DNA of 64,000 nucleotides from Arbacia lixula (lineage: Eukaryota > Echinodermata > Echinoidea > Arbacioida > Arbaciidae), in contig OZ022576.1 of NCBI GenBank assembly GCA_963669155.1, forward strand, positions 34,181,838 through 34,245,837, read 5' to 3'. The notes under the pieces were generated by a model. The model was not told where the DNA came from and searched no databases. It saw only the letters and a program-made list of their open reading frames with translations. The position numbers were made by a program, and so were the translations under genes. Of this stretch, positions 54,496-64,000 are shown piece by piece; position 1 is the first letter of the stretch, and every line of letters starts with the position of its first letter.

Positions 54496-57400
54496 GAGTT
54501 AAACAGAGAATTACATATTGGATTAAACCTTTATTAAAGTACCCAGTAGACATTATCAATGGAGAAATGCATGAAGAAAAGCTCAAAGTAATGATTATAA
54601 ACCATTACTGATCTACGTATTTTCCGTCTCTGTACAAGAGTTAATTTACCAGCCTCGAGAAGTACACCTGAGTGTGAACTAGCTTGCTGTCACTTCAATA
54701 GGCAACGTTTCATTTTCAAGTATGAGGCATGTGTGGCGCCACGCGGTATATTGTATGATCACGTGATTAACGTGGCGCCTTCTACATATTACAGTATATG
54801 TGGTGCACAGTTCTCGGAAAAGAGCCATCTTACCACCACTTCTATGTCTGCGTTTGCGCATTTTATTACTTGAAATGATTGTATGATCATTAAATCATGT
54901 ACTTAAACATCAATCGGTCATATTTCAGTGTATTTTGTTTTGTGAATCATGATATCCCAAACATTCTTGTTTTCGGTCTCAAACGTTATTCTGAATGAAA
55001 CCACCTTCTACGAAAACGATTGTTCATGGTTATATACATATTTTAGTCGAGGCGACATGAACAGTGCTAGCTACAGCCCTTACATGATTGCGCTGGAGTG
55101 ACATCCGTCACCAAATACACTCTCATTCGTCCTCAAACATATCACAATGTTTAAACTGCAATCATCATGTATTTATTCAAGCATCTGTCCATTTGTGCAT
55201 CTGTGCTTCTCAAAGTATGACGTCTGTCAGTCAGCTCTGCTCTGTCCGTAAGTGTGGTATCGCCAGTCACACACTACAAATGTTTTTCCTCTTCAGATAA
55301 AGGGTTCGAATTTCATACTTTTACTCAGCATTTTGTTATAAGTGAAAGCAGAATACAAGCAATGTGTAATAAACGACATTAAACTAAGCTACTGAGGATA
55401 CTGCAGTAAAACAGTGGAAATGTTGTGGAATGATATTTTTACATAGGAATTATAGGACAATGTGCAGAGATAACTGAAAAGTACATGATCAAAATATGCC
55501 GAAGACCTAGTTGAAGGAAGAACATATGAACATTAAACGAAAGCATGGTTGTAAGTTTTTGATGTGCGAAAAGAAAGTAGGGTGAGCCTACATGCCAAGA
55601 CTAAGAGTATTGTCTTTCTTCAAAGCTCGGGACAAAATGAAAATATATTTCCCCAACGCCTGTCATCTGATGGCTTATTTAGACCACTGTATCGTTTTGC
55701 GTTGGGTACCTGGAATATCAAATCAACTTCTGACCTTTCACGAACAACGTTAACTAAAATAAAATGTATGCTATATTAAGTGTATAAGGTCTCAATCATG
55801 ATTGAAAGTATACTTTCCTGCACTTATTAGAACCCCTTTGACTGATCTGTGCGGTTACACAACAAATATAATTTCGAGTGCCATCTTCCCTCTGTCAGCA
55901 CCTTATTATTCTTGAACCGTCGCTTTCCAAACATAATCATTTTTCTGATATGTGTTTTGTGAAACGCCGAAGCCAGCGCGAGCAAACACGGGTCGAGATA
56001 GAGAACCCGTTCAGGCAGGATGTGTTTGCAGTCAGCTGCTTCCACTTCTGCAGCTTGGCGGGCTATTCAGCTGTACAAATCACATCGCCACTTGTTAAAT
56101 ACGACAGGGTGTTGAATTACGCGCCTTCTATCAAAAGACCACGGCCTTGGTAATCTCTCGGAGGAATTTTCACACAATGCACGAGTTTCACGCCGAAATG
56201 GAAGAATGTTTTATAGTTGAACTCCCAGCACTGTATCGGTCTCGCCTCTGTCAATATTTAAATCATGTTGCTATTTTTATCTGAAGAGAGCTGGCACCAA
56301 TGAACAGTAATTACATGTCACCTTTGACACATTTTTTTTTTGTTTTGTTTGGGGGGGGGGGGGGGGACTAGTTTTCGTAAGTCCCCACAGCGTGATTTCG
56401 TTTCATTTTGTTTTAATATACTCAACATGTCTCTATCATGTTCCTGTAGATAAATGTAGAACTTGTGTATCTCAAGTTACTGTATCAGGAATGACTTTGT
56501 TTATCATATAATAGACGTACAACGTCTTTAGGACAATGAGTGAGAAAGAAACCCGATGTTCTGGTCACTGATAGCGAGAGACGAACATTTCCAAAAAGCT
56601 CGATATTTTGAAAGAGGTTGGTACATGCACGGGAAGAACGTTTCTTTCCAATATCATAACACAAGAAAGGAACGAATATAGGCCTGTAAAATTCACCCCA
56701 AAATGCCTTTGGAATTAATACAACGACATGGTTCATTTCTTTGCTCAATAACTGAAAAATTAACTTATCTATCGAAAAAGGAACGCTGACAATGGCTTTA
56801 ATTGGCGTTCAACAACTATAACGTGCGTATCTATTGAGTTGATGTTTGGCTCTACATACTCCGCAGACGGTAAAACGATCGCAATAACTTATGAAAACAT
56901 ATTTGTGTGAGCCATGATCACGATGATATCAGGTGGCGCCAATAGCTTATTTGGACTAGGATTTATCCTTCCTGCTTATCCGCTTTGATAGCAACCTGCC
57001 AGTGGTTTATCACAGCTCAGACTCATAGTTTCAGCCTCATGTTCACTTTCACCTGCCAATGGACTGAATCGATACCACATGTATACTTTTAAACCCCTCC
57101 TCCTGTACGGGCATCTTCGTCTGGATCGGGGAGAGATCTGCATCTGTCGGGCTTAATCCTTTTAGTTTGTGTCTAACCATGTGCGTGCGATATGCAGCTG
57201 CATAGAAGCAATTGAATCAATAATGAAAACAATATATAGGATTGTGATTGTTTTTGCTTGAGTGTCGACGTGCCAATATCATAAAATGAAGATTTTAATA
57301 GTTACACCAAGTAATCATTTGTTTGAAGAACGTCACTCCTGTAGACACCAGCATGTCTTTTGTTCTTATCATATGAAGTGTGCCATAACTATGTATCTAT

Positions 57401-58154
57401 GTTCAATGTTGATATACCTCAACGTGTCGCATTGAAAAGACGAAGTTGAATTAGAAGTTCATTCCTCATAATATTCTGTACTGTAAAATGAGTCATGTCA
57501 TATGATTGGCCATTGCCCATCAATCTCTATACACATACCGTGATTTCAATTCCAATATCATACAAAAGATAGCTAGGTCACTGTATCATTAAAATCTGAT
57601 CAGAGCGTTATGCCTTTCAAGGTAGCAATAAAGAACACGCCTTATCTGGTTTCATTGCAATTTAGTCCTTCCTGTATAGATTGAAAGCATATCGAGGAAA
57701 TAAATTTCTATCGAGTGATAAAAGGGTATTTTAGCTCACATTGCATCTAGGAATATGTAGTGAGTGCCATGTGTGACGTCCTGGGCATGTTTCACAGTTG
57801 ATTTGACAATCATATTAGGTCCATGAATAGTATCGCCTATGGATACCAACACACCTTTGATTGACTCCCTTTGAAGGGAGCACCAATCATAACACTTCAT
57901 TAACACTTTACCCATGCTATCGAGGACTACCATGAAATGCTTGTAATGTAGTTACGACCGACGTTCTTACACCATAGGCCTGCCATAATGTAATACAGCT
58001 TCCACCATGTTGATACCTGTTTACGATGATATAACACTGTTTGAACAGAGGTCGGTGGATGCTCTGTCCTTTTATTATTCTTACACTTGAAGAGGATGTG
58101 CAGAGTTCTCCAATCTGTCAAACTTTCAGTCCCTTCACTTGAAATACGTGTACA

Positions 58155-58200
58155 TTGTATATACATACATGCATACATACATACATACATACATGCATAC
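58155..58200 (+). repeat. (CATA)n microsatellite
   Basis: Imperfect ATAC/CATA tetranucleotide run. Confidence 0.85.
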
Positions 58201-61200
58201 CCAAAGTTGTACATACAAACCAACATGATTCAAGTTCTTTGTACTACGTAAGTGCTATTCATATCTTTTGAAGACGTTAACATGAAGTATACTAATTTAC
58301 TCGTGTTTACTCAGTTTTCTGGTGGCAGTAGATGCATTCAACTGTAGCAACCAGTTAGAAATACGTAGTGTTAGTTACTGAATGGAAACACTGAGGATGA
58401 ATTCACAACTATATCAGATTGGCATATTATTATGTGCGGATGCTTTAAAATTAATCGAGAAAACCTTTCCTTCAAATCGAATTAACCCAGCAAACAGGAG
58501 ACCTTTTCAATCATCAAGAAATACAGTTTTATAGCATTCACACCACGGTTATTTCCAGAGGTAGACCACCGCCTGAAAAGCATTTGGTATACTGTTACTG
58601 TATGTATGGATTCATATGGATTCATATTCATCACATTGTGGTGATCAGTGCATTTAATGGTAATCGTGGCGACAGCGGCTCTCTCTGCCTAGCCCGGCCA
58701 TTAGAGCGCGGGTCGTGGCGCCATCGTGTCTCTACCACCTGCCCAGATGCAGCGCGCTAAGTAAACTACGGCTGTTGATTCGATGGGGGGCAAATCGTTA
58801 AATGACTGGGACGGTAGCCAGGCGCAGATAGCGATGGATCAATGGCGGATGGAAGATCACGAGGAAGGCCGGTTCTGAACCAATGCTTGTCTCCAGGATG
58901 CTCTGCTATCATTCTCATTCTCATCATCGTCTTCGTCACACCGGTATAGATCATACAGACCGCCACCACCCCATCATAGCGGATCAATAGATGGGACTGG
59001 CAGAATAAGGTCGTGCTTAAGGTAGCGTCATCAGAGACCTATTAATATGTTAAATGAAAACATTTGGGGTATTATTGTATTAAATGGTTTCGTCCTCGAG
59101 CAGGTCGCTGGCAACCTTCTTCAAATTGTTTACTGAAACAATATTCTTCTTTGAAATTGAGGGACGTGTTCTCGTATTCTTGTACAGAAGCAAGATTATT
59201 CCCCGTTACCATGGTCACGTGAAATGACTACGCTGAATAGCACGTATAGTTATAATAACATAGCATAATTACCTAAAGAGATGAATCCTATTCTACATAA
59301 AATGCTACTGATATCTAACTACGTGGTAACACTGTCTCTACTGGGCCCATGCGTCCATGTTCAAACCCTTTATAGATCTAGTGCCCCATCCCCCATTGCA
59401 CCGTGTCCATCTGTCAAGTTGATATGTTTCTGAATGCCACCTTCTAAAAAATGACGGGTAATGGTAGATACTGATCCTGATAAGCAGCATACTGATATAC
59501 TCCTGAGTATTAGCAGCAGACAATGTGACTTGCAACCGAAGAGATATTATGTCATTTGGAAGGAATATGAATTTGCAAAGATTGTTTGACATACGCTAGT
59601 GTATTTAGAGTTAAGAAAAGGATATAAAGGGACTTTGGTCTGTTGGCTCCATCCATCTTATTTGTCTTCAAGAATGATGTGATGGAATAACTTCATATCT
59701 ATCACGAAGTGATTTGAGAGAACTGGAGTATTGATCACGCAGACCCAAGTGGGGAAAAGCTTATCTAGGTCTCCTAGTAATGCTAAGCCCCCATTTCTTT
59801 TCAACTTGCCGCGACATCGACAAATTGGAGTGAAATTTAAAGTAACAAGACCTCAACTAGTTCGAGAGTATGAAAGTCGAGCTTAACGCTTTCCTCTGTT
59901 CAGCTTATTGTTAAAACAGTGTTCCCAGGTACTGATTCAGCTTGTGCCTGGATACCTGTAGTGATTTCTCTTCATTTGGGTACATTTATAGGGGAATGGT
60001 CTCGTTTCTAAACGGCGGATGACAGCGTCCGTCGTCCTCCCACTCCGAATCTCATTGAAGTTGTGTAACGCTTGTACGATCTCCAGGGTCCATGTTCGGC
60101 GGGAACGTAATACAGCAAAGGAGAAAGATGGAAGCACTGTCCAATGGATGGTGAAAGATTCAATTGTAATTCGTTCGTTTGAATTTGACTTTGCTTGAAT
60201 GGTCAAGGCCGCATCCTTCACCGATGCATCTAACCAAGGAGTTCTTATTAGTGACCTTGACATGGTTGTCAAAGGGTCGAGAAAAGAGCCCCTGATCATA
60301 CCAAATATAACCTAGTTTCCAGATTATGACAGGGGTTTCATCCAGGTCTGTTACAAAAAGAAACAAGATAAACAGCAAGTAATATGCCCCCTGAGCACCA
60401 CGTGGACGCTACACAGACTCTTGAAATTAATTAGTTTCTTATTCCACTTAACGCCCACAGGTTTGACATTGAATGTATGGTACGACGAGATACACTATTA
60501 CTTGCATGCTGTATATAGTTTGCGACCTTTTCTATGCAATCACGTTTGAATACACCGCGAGTATTCAAGCTGCTTTAATTTTGATATACTGCTTATTCCA
60601 ACCTACAAGTACTTTATGCGTACATACATCGACAAAGGGCAATGGTGAAGATTATCATTCATGTAGTTATTACCAGGAAATTACATAAAATTAGAGGCTT
60701 ATATGGAACTAAGATACGTGCTGCCGACATGTAATTGCGATAATACCCCCTGTACTGGTCAGTACCTCAATTGTATGGATTCATAGCGCTACCTTTTGAG
60801 AGCTGCAATTACATGATAATCATCTATTTTTATCTGACGAAATACATCATTACGGTGATCCTTACGGGTAAGCCTTGGAAAACTTTTTCAAGCACACCTG
60901 ACTTACACGTCTATGTGGTCGAGTGCTGCGGTTGTCGACCGGTTGTGTTCAGTCATACAGGATGCACTACATCCGCAGTTCTTTAAATGGACTCCGATTT
61001 CCGACCGGTATTGTGAATTGTGGCAGAAATCCTACAAGGGAACAAGTTTACGTGGGTTCCTAAGGAACAAGTAGACGACAATTGTGTCGAAGATCGCTTG
61101 TGTATTGCGCCTTCAGTCTACAAGGCTACCGGAAATATCCAGGTAGACCCGTTTCCTCACACATCCCTGGTAAGATAAAGATAAAATCAAATATACCTGA

Positions 61201-64000
61201 ATCCCAAATTATTCATAGAAATGTTATTCATACCTGTGCAATTCCTGGCTGGCGAAATATTTAGTCAACAAGTTTTATCTAACAAGTTGTGCTGCAGAAA
61301 AGCCAGATTATCTAGCCGATGGTTGACGTACAAAATTTCCCCACCTAAGCAGTAAAAACTGCCACAGTTACCAACATCATTACGATAAATAACATAGCAC
61401 AGTGTTACATAATACATACCTTTGTTTTATACCATAAATGTCGTCTCCGGTATTCAACCCAATGTGTACCACACAAAAACAATCTGCTTTATTGGATTTG
61501 AGTGTATTGAGGGTGAAATAATCCTCAAGGGGCATATTAAGGGTTAGAAGAAAGGGGTCTCATAAAACCTCTATTTTCACATCTTCGGCTGATTCATACT
61601 GATATGACCTTGTGACATATTGGTTCTTTATGTACCAAATGTGTATTTTTCATCATTAATGTACATAATTTCCATAGAAAAGCAGTTTGTCTGGCACTGG
61701 AAGGCTTAGGAAAGTTCAATTATTCCATCACACTGTGGAAGTTGGTGATGTGTACATTCAACTACACATCATCCATCAAATGTCACATATCAACCTTACC
61801 AAGATTATGATTATGGTATGTTTATAACTATAAGGTGAGGAAGTATGCTCTGTTTTCCTTCCACTTTCCTTTCTTTCGAGAACTGTTAAGGTTTGACCGG
61901 ACGTTGGCTCTCTTTCTTCTACTTGAGTAAACACTAGACATGGCGGTTTCTTCTCGCAGGTGAGGTTCGTGTAAATCCCAGCTCGTGGTGACATACTATG
62001 GATTTATTTCATCCACGCGTGCATCAAGAGGGGATGTAGACAACCGAAGGAATGTAAAACACTTGGACAAGGGGCTTCCAGGAACCTCTGACCAGCTGGA
62101 CCGGGAATCTTGCCGCGTCTGTGGATTGAAGCTCTCCGCAGTTTGATGTAAAGCTTGGAAACCCAACTCCGTGCGACCGATATGTCGATGTGGTCGTTTA
62201 CACAACTGTCTCTGCTTCGACCTGCTCGATAGTGTTTGTAGACAAACACGCGCAGGAGTTAATGGACTTCTGCGCGACTGCGTGGTGGCGTGGTGGAGGT
62301 TGCTCGTCAGATCGTGGACGCTGTTTGCCAGGGTAGTTGGTGGTGGCGCGGTGAAGCTAAAGACGTTGGACTACTCTCTCCCTCTCGTCAAGCACGTCTC
62401 GAGTGGAGATTACCGGTACATCCACCCTTTTCATGGGCTCTTTGGAGTTTGAAGGAGCGAGAACTAATTGTTTGCCGTTGTAGATTGGATTGAAATCGTG
62501 TGACTGATTTGGCAACGATTTTGTTATGTCAGAAACATTGAAGAACAGAAACAAATCCCCACACAAAACAGTGAATATTAAGCTATATTCCAAACATGAC
62601 TGGAAGGTGAAAGCTTTTATGTTAACATACATTGCAATTTGTTTATAGATGATGTTCATTTATACATTTTTCATGGAAAACACACACTGAAATAAAGGTC
62701 TTGATGTCAAAGATGTTTTATACAACATTAAAATCCCTTTATCCTCATGATGTACACGAGTTGAAATAGAAAATTAAGATATGAACAAGGTTACTAAGGT
62801 TAGGCTTAATAAAACATATATCCATGTAGCCGATCGATCTTTCGATCGTCTTTCACAATAATTCTTGACAAAGTTATAATGTTGAATACCACAAAAGGAA
62901 TGTCTTTGAGGCAGATTGTATTAAGATAATGCATAGTATGATGACAGGAGTTTCATAGGATTAGGCGAGAAAGAAACTCGTCTCACAAATTTATATAAAA
63001 ATATATTTTACTGCGCATGTATGGGAAAATGAAAGTTTGCTTTATTCGAGGCTTTTAATCTTACATACTAATATCACGCTCTGTGAACTTATGAATCTTA
63101 TGATTGCAAAACTAAAACAAGGAAAATATTTTACCTCTTTAATTCTTTTTCCGATATGTTATAAATACGTCATAACAGCATGAACGGGAAGCCAATTCCG
63201 TGAGAGAGTTATAGGTTTATGCGGTAGGCATGGCAACTATCCAAACCTCATCCATTTTCTCCCCATCAGTCTTCCCCTGTCTTCCGAAACAGTGGATGGC
63301 ATATCAGCGGAAAGTATGATTGGCCTATTACTCTTCGAACTTACCCAGATTTCAGGTCAATTTACCCGGCCCGAGAGAATCCAATCCATTCATTAGCCTA
63401 CCAACCTCCCACCCACCCACACACTGCGCCATACACAGGCATCCATGTTGTCTTAGCATTCTTTTTTTTCCCCTTTTCCTCACGGGTTTTCCCGCTCCTC
63501 CGGAGGTTGTACCTCGCGCTCTGCACCACCCCGCAACTTCCGCCCACGCCCCTCGTCCCCTGCCATGTTCGTTCGATTTTGCCCGCCGATTAATTGGATA
63601 AACTGTTTCCGTTTGATGTCTCAGCCACGCGCTGTCAGAGGAATCCAGTACAGGTTCTCTCGCGAGGGCCCGCTCCATTCCTACCAAGAATCTCGTAATT
63701 TCCTCGAAGAAAGTAGATGCTGTTCGAGCTCTTTTGTTTAGGGTCGCGTAAAGGGCACCGTCAAATTATCACCGAGCGTTTGTATTCACAGGAGCTCATC
63801 TGCGTGGTATATGAAACATATATACCGATAAGCTTTGGTTATTATTAATGTATAAGGACACATTCAAATATTCATCAAACGTGAAAGAATCGGAAGCAAT
63901 ATCAATCACGAATGAAAGAGATAAAGGAAGACAAGAATATCACGTAAAAGAGCATCGTGTGTATTTAAACATACAATTTCTAGTGAAGTAAAGGAAGCTT

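Larger units (their letters stand above)
40268..64000 (+). other. probable first intron of the SLC6 gene
   Basis: No further SLC6 exon (no GGGAF/PYF continuation) was found, so intron 1 is at least 23.7 kb if the gene is intact. Between listed repeats the sequence is AT-rich and unique, with only short chance ORFs. Confidence 0.5.

Noticed and set aside
59937-60299. 120-codon minus-strand frame
   Set aside because: No domain or splice support; length is within chance expectation for 64 kb.

Overview
The window is eukaryotic nuclear DNA, most likely from a marine invertebrate deuterostome and probably an echinoderm such as a sea urchin. This rests on split genes with GT-AG introns, orthologues of vertebrate muskelin and GHDC at moderate divergence, abundant palindromic MITEs, and APE-type non-LTR elements. 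The species call is inference; no bacterial or viral genes, rRNA, tRNA or CRISPR array were seen.

Three host genes are visible. (1) Muskelin (MKLN1-like), plus strand, 144-17683: the last 14 coding exons, all splice phases consistent, 612 codons plus a stop. They cover the end of the discoidin-like domain, LisH/CTLH, the kelch propeller and the C-terminal tail; the 5' exons lie left of the window. (2) A GH3-domain protein (GHDC-like), minus strand, 31988-23324: seven coding exons giving a complete 649-residue protein, convergent with muskelin. (3) The first coding exon of an SLC6 amino-acid-type neurotransmitter transporter, plus strand, 39952-40267. Everything from 40268 to the right edge looks like its first intron.

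The 8.7-kb muskelin intron at 4094-12821 holds an antisense, 5'-truncated, two-ORF non-LTR retrotransposon (4458-12548) with an 8-bp target duplication. Its EN/RT region contains three apparently identical head-to-tail copies of a 1,672-bp segment. Its ORF2 is also split by a 685-bp TTAA-flanked piggyBac-like element. Removing both insertions leaves an ORF2 exactly one base out of frame.

The convergent intergenic region (17.7-23.3 kb) and the introns carry several families of palindromic or TIR elements: a 155-bp GGGCCC-end family, a 180-bp GGGTGTTTC-end family, a 365-bp TTAA-flanked palindrome, 65-90-bp TTAA minis, a Tc1-like MITE, and a pogo/Tigger-like element.

The most unusual recurring pattern is that short tandem duplications repeatedly capture exon edges with their splice sites. 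This is seen at muskelin exons B, G, K and M and at the GHDC terminal exon. A decayed copy of GHDC exon 1 also lies 5.5 kb upstream of the gene. From 40 to 64 kb there are few recognisable features: microsatellites, MITE copies and a degenerate array at 47.8-48.9 kb.
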